A stretch of DNA of 48,334 nt from Candidatus Bathyarchaeia archaeon (GCA_030019335.1 JASEET010000008.1:1-48334), one strand, 5' to 3'. Counted from the stretch's first letter, positions 24,830-33,748 are shown. A program made the numbers and translations. Notes: a model not told the origin generated them from the letters alone.

Positions 24830-27133
24830 TTAAGGCTCAAAAAGTTTAGGTTTTCTACGCTTATAAGTTTGAACCGGAATCCTAAGCGTTGGCTTCTCAA
24901 CTAAGCATTCCTTTAAGTAGTCATCTAATGTTGCTGCTGGCACAACCTCTATTCTATAGTCCTTAACGTCAATAGAATGCTCATAATTCTTTTTAGGAAC
25001 AACCACCTTCTTGAATCCCCACGCCTCAGCCGCCTTAATCTTCTCGTATACGCCGCCTATAGCAGTTATTTGAATAAAATCTCCAACGCCCAGGTTTATT
25101 TCTCCCGTAACTGCCACATCCTGCTTTATCGGCTTACCCTCAATGAGCGAGCATAACAGTATAGCCATTGTTACACCCGCTGAGGGACCATCCACACCAT
25201 AAGATTGGGCGAAATCGATATGCGTCAAATAGTCTTGCGCTATGTCAACACCGTACTTTTGCAGGATTACGCTTCTAACCTTGGCTATGCTGTCTGAAAT
25301 GAAACTTTGACCTTTAGCCACCCCCGTCACTTTATAATAACCTTTAATTGGATAATTTCTTGGAAGCTCACTTTTCCTAATCATGTGCGCTTTTACGCAT
25401 AAAACGCTTCCCGTCATTTCTCCACTGTATGGATCTTTAACAACAGCCAAACCATATATCTGGCCAACTTTAACTCCCTTTGGCTCTATTTCTAAAAGTT
25501 TGCCTCTTTCACTGATTCCATGTTCCAGTATTTGCCTCTGAATAGTTTTACAGTGATGTTCTATGGCTTCACGAACATGTCTCTTTTCAACAACTTTGCA
25601 GCCTTCATTCATTGCGAGGGTTGCAGCCGTTTTAATAATCGAAATTAATGGTCTAAACTTAGTTGTTAAAGCATCTTTTTTGTTGCTTCTTCGTCTACCT
25701 TCTTCCACAATTTCTTGGCATGCTTCTCTACTGAATGGGATGAGGTTGAAACGCTTAACTTCTTGCGCTATAAACTGTAGATATTTACGCTTGTTTTCCA
25801 CGGTGTTAGGCATATCATTATTCATTCTAACAACTTTACCATAGCCGTAAATACGATCCATTAAAGCTGGATGAATTTGGTTAATGCTGTCAAAGTTTCC
25901 AGCACCCACAAGAAATGTTATGGCTGGCACCGGCTCAGTTGAAACAGCCATTGCGGCTGTGCCTCCGCCATGCCACCTACCCCTCAAAGTTATTGGTAAC
26001 TGTCCATCCTCTAGCACCGTTAAAAGTGTTACAGCCTCTTCAGGATCAAGATTCTTTATCTCATCAATATACAAAATTCCCAAAGAAGCTCTATGAACGT
26101 CTCCAGCAGCAACTCTCTGGTGTTCAGGAGTACCCAAACCACCCGTTTGATACGGATCCCAAGCAATTGAACCGAAAAGCTGAGCGCTTCTGCGTCCCGT
26201 AGCATCCATGAAAGGTGCATGCCCAGAACTGTTATCCACTATTACTTTTGGGACATCTGTTTGCTGGGCACCTGCGATACCTTTTAAACCTCCTAAACCG
26301 CCGAGTCTAGAAAACCACCATATGAAAACGCCAAAGAAGATTAGGCTTCCTCCTGGAATGAAGGTTAAGGGTACCATACTCACAAACTTTCCGATTAGGT
26401 AGTCTAAGAAGTTATTATTGTAGTAATCTTGGAGTGGTTCCCCCAAAAACATTGGGTTTGCGTTCCATGTTTGCCAAGTTTGATACATGAAATAAAAGCC
26501 TAAAGATATTAGAAACAAACCCGTTAATATCATGAAAATTTGTAATGCTCTAAGCCCTACTTTTGTGATGAATTTTCTCTTAAGCTCTTTAAACTGCTCC
26601 CTTTGTAAAATCTTTTTTCCTTCACCAGCCTTATGAATTGAAATTTTAGGCTGGCTTGGCAACGCAGGATTTTTCCAACACAGAACATCGAAAAGTTTTA
26701 TGCCATTTTCCTTGTAGATTTGCGTGAGTTTTTCTGCTAAGGCTTTGCCAATTAACGATTTACCTGTTCCAGGGTCTCCTAAAAGTAGAAGGTATGGTCC
26801 TGGACTTATCGTGGTTTTAGCTGATGGTTTGGGCTTATTTGGATTACTCCAGCTTTCATACCATTCTGTTTTTTCAAGCCACTTAAGCTTGTGCACCCAT
26901 TCATCCAAGCATAAAAAACATTCTTTTAACGCTTGGTCCTGCCCTATAACCCAGTTTATAAGATTATCTTCAACAGGAAAGCCTTCGGTGCTTTTAAAGT
27001 CTCCCCAGTTCCATTTTACCCTAACATTCCTTCCATTAACGTTTCTCTCAAGTATTTCAACCTCATTTCCAAAATAGCCAGAGGGCAAACATGAGCACCT
27101 TTTAACAGCCTTCACATTCTCTACCAGAAACAT
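24830..27133 (-). CDS. lonB: Membrane-anchored ATP-dependent protease LonB
   Basis: 767 residues. Walker A LLGDPGTGKS (about 118), two transmembrane helices inserted in the AAA+ domain (about 188-215 and 247-275), Walker B ILYIDEI (about 357), sensor regions, and the Ser-Lys protease domain with GVDGPSAGVTMA (Ser about 652) and the lysine in KIKAAEAWGFK (about 698). The insertion of membrane helices is the archaeal LonB signature. An N-terminal extension of about 60 residues with CSCLPSGYFGNEVE precedes the AAA+ domain and is unusual. ATG at 27133. Confidence 0.93.
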   Translation of the reverse strand: MFLVENVKAVKRCSCLPSGYFGNEVEILERNVNGRNVRVKWNWGDFKSTEGFPVEDNLINWVIGQDQALKECFLCLDEWVHKLKWLEKTEWYESWSNPNKPKPSAKTTISPGPYLLLLGDPGTGKSLIGKALAEKLTQIYKENGIKLFDVLCWKNPALPSQPKISIHKAGEGKKILQREQFKELKRKFITKVGLRALQIFMILTGLFLISLGFYFMYQTWQTWNANPMFLGEPLQDYYNNNFLDYLIGKFVSMVPLTFIPGGSLIFFGVFIWWFSRLGGLGGLKGIAGAQQTDVPKVIVDNSSGHAPFMDATGRRSAQLFGSIAWDPYQTGGLGTPEHQRVAAGDVHRASLGILYIDEIKNLDPEEAVTLLTVLEDGQLPITLRGRWHGGGTAAMAVSTEPVPAITFLVGAGNFDSINQIHPALMDRIYGYGKVVRMNNDMPNTVENKRKYLQFIAQEVKRFNLIPFSREACQEIVEEGRRRSNKKDALTTKFRPLISIIKTAATLAMNEGCKVVEKRHVREAIEHHCKTIQRQILEHGISERGKLLEIEPKGVKVGQIYGLAVVKDPYSGEMTGSVLCVKAHMIRKSELPRNYPIKGYYKVTGVAKGQSFISDSIAKVRSVILQKYGVDIAQDYLTHIDFAQSYGVDGPSAGVTMAILLCSLIEGKPIKQDVAVTGEINLGVGDFIQITAIGGVYEKIKAAEAWGFKKVVVPKKNYEHSIDVKDYRIEVVPAATLDDYLKECLVEKPTLRIPVQTYKRRKPKLFEP

Positions 27134-27811
27134 GACCGCGAATAATTATAGAGGTTATTTCAAAACTGACAATATGAAAAAACTGATAACATAAATTCGC
27201 CTCCTGAAAAATTATTCCACATAATGTGAAAAAATTTCGGTTTGCTTCTTTTTACGTTTCAACCTTTTTTCTATTTTCTTTTCTCATACTTGCTCTCATT
27301 TCAATTTGTTTTTATTCGAACACATATAGACTCCGAATTCCATAATTTCTGGTCTACACGCTCGAAATCCTAAAGCTTAATCTGGGCTTTAAATCATGAA
27401 AACAGCTTGTTTTCGCTTTATCTACTTCACTTCTTAGCCTAACCCATGGACATTACGGGAGCCTCATATAAAAAACCTACGAAAATCTATGGAGGAGACT
27501 TAGGGCTTTCAGCTTCGGGATTGCTTCGAGGTTTTAGGAAGACTAGAGGGTCAAAATGTTGCGTTTTAGCTATTGGCTAAAACAAGTTTTAAACCTACGA
27601 TTTACGTCCTAAGTAGCTCACATTTTCGCACTTCTAATATTACTTTTTTACTCTTCAGTGGTTTTGGTGATGTATGTATTATCTTAAAAATATACTTCAC
27701 CAGCATTCCCGAGTAGCAACATCTGTATACAAAAGCATCACCAATTCCCATATTCTCACTAACTAGTAAAAGCAAAACGGTATAAAACTGCTATGCTGTC
27801 AGGTATGGTTT
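27134..27811 (+). other. Gene-free interval of 678 bases
   Basis: No frame of useful length. It holds a TATA-like element (CATATAAAAA, 27463-27474) with purine-rich sequence before it, a direct repeat AAACCTACGA (27473-27482 and 27591-27600) and a strong hairpin (27563-27583). These bracket a possible small RNA. At the right end GGTATAAAACTG (27779) is the promoter of the downstream acetyltransferase. Confidence 0.5.
27492..27583 (+). ncRNA. Candidate small RNA
   Basis: Begins about 25 bases after a TATA-like box and ends with a perfect hairpin, GTTTTAGC-TATTG-GCTAAAAC (27563-27583). No C/D boxes and no clear H/ACA box were found, and there is no coding frame. The promoter spacing and hairpin are the only evidence. 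Confidence 0.25.
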
Positions 27812-28365
27812 ATGAAGGCTGGGAAAATTATTCGGAATTTCTCTGCTAGGGACAGTCGTGAAGTGGTTTTGCGGACGCCTAAATGGGAGGACTTAGATGA
27901 TTTGCTGGAACTTATTAACTCGCTTGTAGAAGAGAGGGCAGACATAACCAGAACTAAGAAGGTTTCGAGGAAGGAGGAAACTGACTGGCTGTCTAAAGGT
28001 GCTCAGCCGCTTGGAAAAAGATGAAACATTTTACATTGTTGCCGAGATAGGTGGAAAAGTTGTGGGAGGTTTTGAAATCAAAAGAAGGCTAGGCGGTTAT
28101 GAGACATATATTGGGGTATTAGGCATAACTATAAGAAACGGTTTCAGGAAACCTTGGAATCGGAACAGAGATGATGAAGACTTTGGTGGAGCAAACTCGA
28201 GGAACGGGTTTGAAGGTTTTAAAGCCTTCAGCTTTCGCAACTAACGAGTATGCAATCCATGTTTACGAAAAAATTGGGTTTGTACAGACGGGTAGGATTC
28301 CGGAAAAATTTTTCAAAGATAGTAAATACATAGATGAAGTTATAATAACTAAAGTGTTGGAGTAA
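27812..28365 (+). pseudogene. GNAT-family acetyltransferase with two frameshifts
   Basis: Three frames join into one acetyltransferase: VVLRTPKWEDLDDLLELINS (first), KDETFYIVAEIGGKVVGGFE then YIGVLGITIRNGFR (second), and NLGIGTEMMKTLVEQTRGTG, FATNEYAIHVYEKIGFVQTG (third). The acetyl-CoA site R-x-x-G-x-G/A lies at the second junction (NGFRNLGIGTEMM). The shifts are one extra G near 28000 and one extra A in AAA near 28150. Either sequence error or a dead gene. The acceptor is unknown. Confidence 0.7.
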
Positions 28366-28371
28366 AAGCCT

Positions 28372-28788
28372 ATGTCAAACTTTAAAGTTTTTAGCACGAG
28401 TTATAGCTTCTCAACAAAGGGTGAAATAGATTTCATAGACCTCACAGACAAGGTTCAAGGAGTGGTTTCTAAATCCGGCATCAGAAACGGATTGGTCCAT
28501 GTTTTTGCTCCTCACGCTACAGGGGTCCTAGTTTTAACAGAAAACGAGTATGGCTTGTTAAATGACATTAAGGCTTTTCTTGAAAAAGTAATCCCCAAGC
28601 ATGGAGCATATAGGCATCCTTCTAATGCCCATTCTCATTTGAGGTCTATGCTTTTGCCACCAGACAAAACTATGCCAGTGATTGATGGTCGTGTGGAGTT
28701 TGGAACGTGGCAGTCTCTGATATTTGTTGAAACAGATGTTTATCCGAGGAGAAGAACAATCATCGTCCAAGTCATAGGTGAACAATAA
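28372..28788 (+). CDS. yjbQ: YjbQ/UPF0047 family protein
   Basis: 138 residues with the family's core: GLVHVFAPHATGVLVLTENE, KHGAYRHPSNAHSHLRSMLL and EFGTWQSLIFVETDVYPRRR. Conserved histidines and an acidic residue suggest a metal site. Members have been described as secondary thiamine-phosphate synthases by complementation; the primary role is unsettled. It starts 7 bases after the acetyltransferase stop. Confidence 0.9.
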   Translation: MSNFKVFSTSYSFSTKGEIDFIDLTDKVQGVVSKSGIRNGLVHVFAPHATGVLVLTENEYGLLNDIKAFLEKVIPKHGAYRHPSNAHSHLRSMLLPPDKTMPVIDGRVEFGTWQSLIFVETDVYPRRRTIIVQVIGEQ

Positions 28789-29181
28789 AGCTTCCAGTAC
28801 TGCATAAAACGCTTTTACTTCGTATTTTCGTTTATCTTCAGAGCATCTCATAATATAGTTAAATTTAAAGCTTTGATTCTTTTTCTCTACGAATAAATTT
28901 TTAATTTTAAATTTTATTGTAAACTTTATACTTTCGTTTATTTTTCGCAATTTTTTTAAAAAAAAAAAACATCGTTATTTACGGAACATCTTGCCGTTGC
29001 TACTCTTTCTGCTTGCTTCCTTCGTTTTTATCTTTTTTAAATATATAAGAAATGTGACTGAACACTACCGCGAAAAAACTTTGCAAGTTTTATAAGTTTC
29101 GATAAAATTCGGATCTTCCAAAAAGCTTACCTTGAGCGTTGAAGAAAAATTACGAGGTCTCGTGAAATAGGAGAGAGAACA
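28789..29181 (+). other. AT-rich intergenic region upstream of iron operon
   Basis: No gene seen. A T7-A12 tract lies around 28953-28971 and T-rich runs follow the yjbQ stop, suiting termination. A TATA box, TTTTTTAAATATATAAG (29034-29050), and a second, GTTTTATAAG (29087-29096), could drive the DtxR-FeoA-FeoB operon. Confidence 0.45.
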
Positions 29182-29864
29182 GTGGAAACGGAGCTTTCAC
29201 ATGAAGCTGAAGAATACATTGAAGCAATTTATAGACTCCAAAGGAGAAATGGTGCCGCTAAACAACAGAGTTGGCAAAAGAATTGAATGTTGTGCCAGGT
29301 TCCGTAACAAACACCATAGAACATCTGAAAAAACATAGCTTAGTAAAACGTGAGCCTTATAGAGGAGTGAAGCTGACATCCAAAGGTAAGAAACTAGCCT
29401 TAAACATTCTCAGGAGGCATAGGCTCGCAGAAAGATTGCTCACAGACATTTTAAACGGTGAGTGGAGTGATGTCCATGAAAACGCTTGCAAGCTTGAGCA
29501 TGCCTTAACCAAAGAAGTGATTGCGCTTTTGGAAAAGAGGCTTGAACATCCAAAGTATTGTCCACATGGAAACCCCATACCAACAGAACATGGCAAAATA
29601 GAGGAGGAAGAATGTCGTCCGTTAGCAGAAATCAGCTTAAATGAAAATTGTATAGTTGCAAAAATAACTGATGAGAAGCGGAAAAAACTGTCAATTTTAG
29701 CCAGTAAAGGAATAAAACCTGATGTCCCTATCCATGTTGTCAAAAGAAAACGTTCAAGCATAGTTTTGTGTGTGGCCGGAAAAAATTGCACTTTAAGTCA
29801 TGATATTGCTTCCAGTGTTTGGGTTAAAGTTATGGAGAGAGGCAAACATGCAAAGCGGAAGTAG
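29182..29864 (+). pseudogene. DtxR/MntR-family metal-dependent regulator, one frameshift
   Basis: The true start is a GTG at 29182 after GGAGAG. It reads VETELSHEAEEYIEAIYRLQ, then one base is missing near 29263 in CTAAACAACAG and the frame continues TELAKELNVVPGSVTNTIEH. The wHTH, the metal-binding dimerisation helices (RRHRLAERLLTDILNG, ENACKLEHALTKEV, HPKYCPHGNPIP) and a C-terminal SH3/FeoA-like domain are complete. It heads the feoA-feoB operon, so it probably senses ferrous iron or manganese. The defect may be a sequencing error. Confidence 0.75.
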
Positions 29865-30150
29865 AGGATCATCTAAAAGGCGAAATCCACGAGGCATTAA
29901 AGGTGTGATTTCTCTAATAAGCCTCCGTGAAGGGGAAAAAGGAGTGATGGCCTATGCTGTTGGAGGCTTCGGGCTTGTTCGAAGACTCGCTGAAATGGGG
30001 TTAACCCCCAGTGTTGAGGTTAAACTTCTCCGGAAGGGTCCTTTCCATGGACCTGTGCAGATTGAGGTTAGGGGAGTTGGGCTTGCTCTCGGTTATGATG
30101 TAGCCTCAAAAGTTTTCGTAAGACCCTTGAAGGCGAAACTAGATGATTAA
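29848..30150 (+). CDS. feoA: Ferrous iron transport protein A (FeoA)
   Basis: 100 residues from ATG 29848, placed by GGAGAGAGG just upstream and overlapping the regulator's 3' end. After a basic N-terminal tail comes a FeoA SH3-like fold: VISLISLREGEKGVMAYAVG, RRLAEMGLTPSVEVKLLRKG, QIEVRGVGLALGYDVASKVF. It helps FeoB. Its stop overlaps the feoB start by 8 bases. Confidence 0.85.
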   Translation: MQSGSRGSSKRRNPRGIKGVISLISLREGEKGVMAYAVGGFGLVRRLAEMGLTPSVEVKLLRKGPFHGPVQIEVRGVGLALGYDVASKVFVRPLKAKLDD

Positions 30151-32100
30151 GCCTTGGTTAAGGATAGCGCTGGCTGGAAATGCAAATGTTGGAAAAAGCG
30201 TGATTTTTAACCAGCTTACAAGCTTGAATCAAATTGTTGGAAATTGGCCTGGAAAAACCGTTGAAAGGGCTGAAGGAACCCTATTTTTTAAAGGCTATAC
30301 CATCCGTATAATTGACTTGCCCGGAATATATTCGCTTTCCACTTTCTCCATGGATGAAATTGTTTCACGAGATTACATAGCAGTTGAAAAGCCCGATATT
30401 ATAATTAATGTTGTAGATGCTTCAGCACTAGAACGCAACTTGTATTTTACGCTTCAACTCTTGGAACTTGGAGCATCAATAGTAATTGATTTAAATCAGA
30501 TTGATTTTGCAGCAAAGAAAGGTATAAGAATTGATGTTGAGAAGCTTTCTGAAGCTTTAGGAGTACCCGTCGTCCCAACGGTTGCAATTACTGGAAGTGG
30601 AATAAACGAACTTCTCTCAACAGTCATAACAGTAACAAGTGGAGAGAGGAAGCTCAAGCCGCTAAAAGTCAGATACGGCAAAGAAATCGAGAAAAGAGTA
30701 CAAGCAATTGAAAAGCTTATCAGCACCAAACTCCCGCAACTTTGCACGGTTTATCCCGCAAGATGGGTTGCGATTAAACTTCTAGAAAGAGATACGGATG
30801 TTGCTGGAAAACTGAAGAACTATAAAAATGGAAAGGAAATTTTGGATTATGCAGAGAAATTAGCAACAGAACTTGAAAAAATACACGGTGAACCTTCACC
30901 AGTTGTTATAGCCTCGGAAAGGTATGGACTTGCAAACAAAATAGCCAAAGAGGTTACAGCCATCGAAGCTCCTCCTAGAATAAGCCTAGAACAGAAACTG
31001 GATGCCATAACTACACATAAAATTCTCGGATATCCAATTTTAACGGTTGCCGTAGTTTCCATGTTTGCGTTGATTTTTGTTGGAGGAAACTTTCTATCTG
31101 CCGGTTTAGAGTTCTTGTTTGAAAACTTATCTATGTTTATAGAATGGGGGCTTTCTACATTTTTGCCTAGAATTGTGGTGGATTTAATTAACAATGGAAT
31201 TTTGGCTGGCGTAGTTGCGGGGATAACGATAGCTTTGCCATACATTGTGCCGTTCTATATTATTCTGGCATTACTTGAGGATAGTGGTTACCTACCACGT
31301 GCAGCCTTTTTGATGGATAATCTTATGCACAAAATAGGGTTACATGGCAAGGCATTTATTCCATTAATGCTGGGCTATGGATGCAGCGTCCCTGCTGCAT
31401 TGGCTGCAGGATAATGGAGACAGAGCGTGAACGTTTCTTAGCTGGTTTTGTGGTAGTTCTGATTCCATGCGCTGCCAGAACAGTTGTTATTTTGGGTTTA
31501 GTTGGCAGATTTGTAGGTTTACATGCAGCTTTGGCTTTATACGCTTTCGACTTAGTTCTTGTTTTCGTCTTAGGCAGAATAGCGTTTAAAGTTCTGCCCG
31601 GAGAACCGGTTGGGTTAATTATGGAGATGTCGCCGTATAGAAAACCTCTAGCCAAAAATGTACTGGTGAAAACTTGGGGTCGAACAAAGGATTTCATTTA
31701 TATAGCCTTTCCAATAATTATTGCTGGAAGCGTAGCCCTAGAAGCCTTACACCTTTCCGGGCTCATGAACTACATAGTTAACGCCGCAAACCCACTTATT
31801 GGCGGCTTGCTAGGCCTTCCATCAGAAACTGGAATCCCATTAATTTTTGGGATTCTACGCAAAGAATTAACACTCATTCTGCTTTCGGAACTTATTCAGC
31901 TAGAATCTTTAACCGTTATTCAGATGATTGTTTTTTCGCTGGTTACCATGATTTATATTCCATGCATCGTAACCATTGCTGCATGCGCAAGGGAATTTGG
32001 ATGGAAAAAAGCCTTAGCAATAACTGTTATCGACATAGCACTTGCTTTTTTCTTAGGTGGATTAGCCTACCGACTGCTATCATTAGTAATGGCAACATAA
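30143..32100 (+). pseudogene. feoB: Ferrous iron transporter FeoB, one frameshift
   Basis: About 650 residues if repaired. The cytoplasmic G domain has G1 GNANVGKS (11-18), G3 DLPGIYSL and DLNQID (a variant NKxD). The membrane part has the gate motifs PYIVPFYIILALLEDSGYLP and GYGCSVPAALAA. There the frame breaks (near 31410; one A missing in GCAGGATAATGG) and resumes as RIMETERERFLAGFVVVLIP through further helices to the stop at 32100. It imports ferrous iron at the membrane. Given intact flanks, a base-calling error is as likely as decay. Confidence 0.85.
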
Positions 32101-32110
32101 CAGAAAATAG

Positions 32111-32593
32111 CTACAACTTCAAAACATCTCCAGCACCGTCCATCCAGCAAAACAACGAGCCCTCCGTTAAAGTTGCGGAAAACGTAAATAAGCACCAACG
32201 GACATTTGTCAAAAAGTAGCCGAAAACTTCCAAATAGTGGCCGAGGTGAGGTAGCCTGGTTAGCCTATGGGCCTGTGGAGCCCGGCGCCCGGGTTCAAAT
32301 CCCGGCCTCGGCCCTCTCTGATGGCAACCTACGGTTTGGATTTCTTCCCTTTTTATGAAAGCAGCTTGATTTTGGCTGATTTGTTGGTTTAGAGCTTGGA
32401 GAAGGCTTAGAAGTTGCTGTGTCAACGGGCTTGGGACGGTCCCAGGACGGTCCTCGATACATTGTTGGGACGGTCCTAATAGAAGACTTGTTAGGTAGTC
32501 GTTTAAACCCATGTTTGCGGCTCGCGCCTTGTTTCGTAGCAGGTCTGCGACTTCGGTTTTTAGGCATACGCCCGTCATTCCTGGTTTAGGCAT
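32111..32593 (-). CDS. Ribbon-helix-helix protein whose frame runs through the tRNA attachment site
   Basis: The N-terminal part is an RHH DNA-binding domain (MTGVCLKTEVADLLRNKARA, ANMGLNDYLTSLLLG) followed by a helical segment (LTQQLLSLLQALNQQISQNQ). From about residue 93 on, the frame reads the antisense of tRNA-His (RGPRPGFEPGRRAP) and host DNA. So the native C-terminus was probably altered by integration, and in the excised circle the gene would end differently. AAGGTGA precedes the ATG at 32593. The start overlaps the end of the upstream gene. Confidence 0.55.
   Translation of the reverse strand: MPKPGMTGVCLKTEVADLLRNKARAANMGLNDYLTSLLLGPSQQCIEDRPGTVPSPLTQQLLSLLQALNQQISQNQAAFIKREEIQTVGCHQRGPRPGFEPGRRAPQAHRLTRLPHLGHYLEVFGYFLTNVRWCLFTFSATLTEGSLFCWMDGAGDVLKL
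32239..32313 (+). tRNA. tRNA-His (anticodon GTG)
   Basis: A cloverleaf can be drawn: acceptor GCCGAGG/CCTCGGC, D stem AGG/CCT with GG in the loop, anticodon stem TGGGC/GCCCG with loop CTGTGGA (anticodon GTG), T stem CCGGG/CCCGG with loop TTCAAAT. The encoded extra G-1 (32239) faces C73 (32313), the tRNA-His identity pair, which settles the isotype. No CCA is encoded and there is no intron. Its 3' end borders the integrated element. Confidence 0.93.
32434..32476. repeat. Three copies of the palindrome GGACGGTCC
   Basis: Copies at 32434-32442, 32445-32453 and 32468-32476, each symmetrical about a central G. They lie inside the RHH gene, so an autoregulatory operator or iteron is possible; low-complexity coding repeats are the alternative. 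Confidence 0.5.
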
Positions 32594-32763
32594 GCTTTTT
32601 CACCTTCCTCAATTTCAGTAATTTCTTCATACCTAAAACTTTCTATAGCTTGGTCGATTTTGCTCGGCAGTTCCATGTTTACAATGTGGTCAGTGATTTC
32701 TTTGACATCGTTTAAGTTTTTGGCTTCAACGACAAGAACCAATTCCACCAAATACTTAGGCAT
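32575..32763 (-). CDS. Small acidic protein of the element
   Basis: 62 residues from ATG 32763; AAGGAG lies 9 bases before it, which favours it over the TTG at 32772. MPKYLVELVLVVEAKNLNDV begins with a beta strand and continues as an alpha/beta fold with an acidic C-terminus. It overlaps the RHH gene start by 19 bases, suggesting coupled translation. Family unknown. Confidence 0.6.
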   Translation of the reverse strand: MPKYLVELVLVVEAKNLNDVKEITDHIVNMELPSKIDQAIESFRYEEITEIEEGEKACLNQE

Positions 32764-32827
32764 GTTTTCCAACTCCTTTTGTCGATCTCTTTGCGCTCCC
32801 GTTCCCGGAGCCAGGGGGATGCGCCCT

Positions 32828-32845
32828 CCTGCCAGGCGTGGCAGG
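32828..32845. other. Perfect hairpin between element genes
   Basis: CCTGCCA-GGCG-TGGCAGG, a 7-bp GC-rich stem with a tetraloop, followed on the plus strand by TTTTG. It lies between two minus-strand genes and could act as a processing site or an attenuator. A second short hairpin (CTCC..GGAG) lies about 30 bases to the left. Confidence 0.5.
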
Positions 32846-32907
32846 TTTTGTGGATGTTGATTGCCTTAACAGAAAAAGAGGGAAATGAAGGCGTGTTGTT
32901 TCGTATT

Positions 32908-33231
32908 TTAGTCTGGTCTGCGAAGGGCTACGATGAATCCGCCCTTGCTTTCTGAGTTGACTGTGATTTCGACTGGTATGTCTTCGCCCTTTGGAAGCCC
33001 AAGAGTTTCGTAAACGTTTTTGCTTAGGCGTAAAAAGCCATACTTGTTAATCTTGCCTTCAAAAGTGATGGGCATTGTTTCGCTTGGGTTTTGGGTCACA
33101 TCAGCCGTCTGGTTTTCAGAACTCTTCTTTTTAGCCAAATATTTCGCCTCCTTTTCCTTCTTTTCGAGCTCTATTATCCTCTGGGCGACTTCGCTTGGAA
33201 CGTCGCCCACGTAGTCGCGGCTTCTACTCAT
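32908..33231 (-). CDS. Element protein with AbrB-like C-terminal beta domain
   Basis: 107 residues from the ATG at 33231, which follows GGAGAGTGAGG; the longer frame to 33333 would read through the terminator hairpin and is rejected. A charged coiled-coil region (VPSEVAQRIIELEKKEKEAK) leads to a compact beta domain (KINKYGFLRLSKNVYETLGL, PVEITVNSESKGGFIVALRR). That end resembles swapped-hairpin (AbrB) folds. Possibly a DNA-binding regulator. A similar small beta protein is at 38346. Confidence 0.55.
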   Translation of the reverse strand: MSRSRDYVGDVPSEVAQRIIELEKKEKEAKYLAKKKSSENQTADVTQNPSETMPITFEGKINKYGFLRLSKNVYETLGLPKGEDIPVEITVNSESKGGFIVALRRPD

Positions 33232-33299
33232 TTCCTCACTCTCCTTTCGGTTTACGCCCGCCAGGCTTTCGCCCAGGGCTAATTTTCGGGGCGACATAG

Positions 33300-33331
33300 A
33301 AAAAGGGGGAGAAGGCAGGCTTTTGCCCGCC
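33300..33331 (-). terminator. Hairpin terminator downstream of the candidate RNA
   Basis: On the minus strand GGCGGGC-AAAA-GCCTGCC (7 pairs, one G-T), followed by TTCTCCCCCTTTTTC. A near copy of the hairpin core (AGGCTTTCGCCC) lies at 33263-33274. It closes the GC-rich block that starts at 33720. Confidence 0.5.
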
Positions 33332-33720
33332 ATTATAGGAGGGTTTTAGGCGACTTTCGGACTGCCACAGGTCCTACTTGTCTGAGACATTTGTAGGCAT
33401 ACCCTTGCCCGTCTCGAAACATTGAATCTACGTTTGACAATCGCTTTGGGGTCGCTTACTTCAATCCCTAAGGACTCTCGTGAAGCTGGCCAAAGTGTCC
33501 ACCCGTCTGGTTGTTACTCGCTTAAACCCGTAGGTCTTCACCGCCTCGCAACTCTTATTATGGATTCACGGGTGGACGTGCGCAATGCCTAAGAAGTCAG
33601 TCTGCGGGTCCTCTCGCTCGTGGGCTGGTCCGCCGACGTCATCGCCGGGGCCCGCTAACCCGCCGCTGGCTTTAGCCTACGGGACGGCGAGGTTCGGCTC
33701 GGGTCCCCCGTTATCCGTCC
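33332..33720 (-). ncRNA. Candidate structured RNA of the element, about 390-420 nt
   Basis: No frame over 60 codons in either strand, yet GC content is far above the flanks. On the minus strand a TATA box (33741-33748) lies about 25 bases before GGACGG (33720-33715), which pairs with CCGTCC (33687-33682) around an inner CGAG/CTCG hairpin. Other helices: a 10-bp perfect stem GTCCACCCGT (33577-33568) with ACGGGTGGAC (33506-33497), and CCTAC/GTAGG with GTC/GAC (33373-33397). A GTGAAG/CTTCAC pairing (33541/33485) would cross the 10-bp stem as a pseudoknot. It ends at a hairpin terminator. It matches no RNA family I know; it could also be the long leader of the operon below. Confidence 0.55.
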
Positions 33721-33740
33721 GCTGGGCTAAAAAACATCAA

Positions 33741-33748
33741 TTTATAAT
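33741..33748 (-). promoter_or_regulatory. TATA box for the candidate RNA
   Basis: Minus strand ATTATAAA, preceded by GGGGTA as a BRE-like element. The predicted start at about 33719 coincides with the GGACGG that forms the first helix of the RNA. Confidence 0.5.

Noticed and set aside
32239-32313. tRNA-Pro (anticodon TGG)
   Set aside because: Placing U33 correctly gives anticodon GTG, and the G-1:C73 pair is specific for tRNA-His.
33232-33333. 34-codon N-terminal extension of the gene at 32908
   Set aside because: Overlaps the terminator hairpin; a strong Shine-Dalgarno precedes the internal ATG at 33231.
33332-33720. Known stable RNA (RNase P, SRP, rRNA fragment)
   Set aside because: The conserved SRP helix 8 and RNase P core motifs could not be found on either strand.
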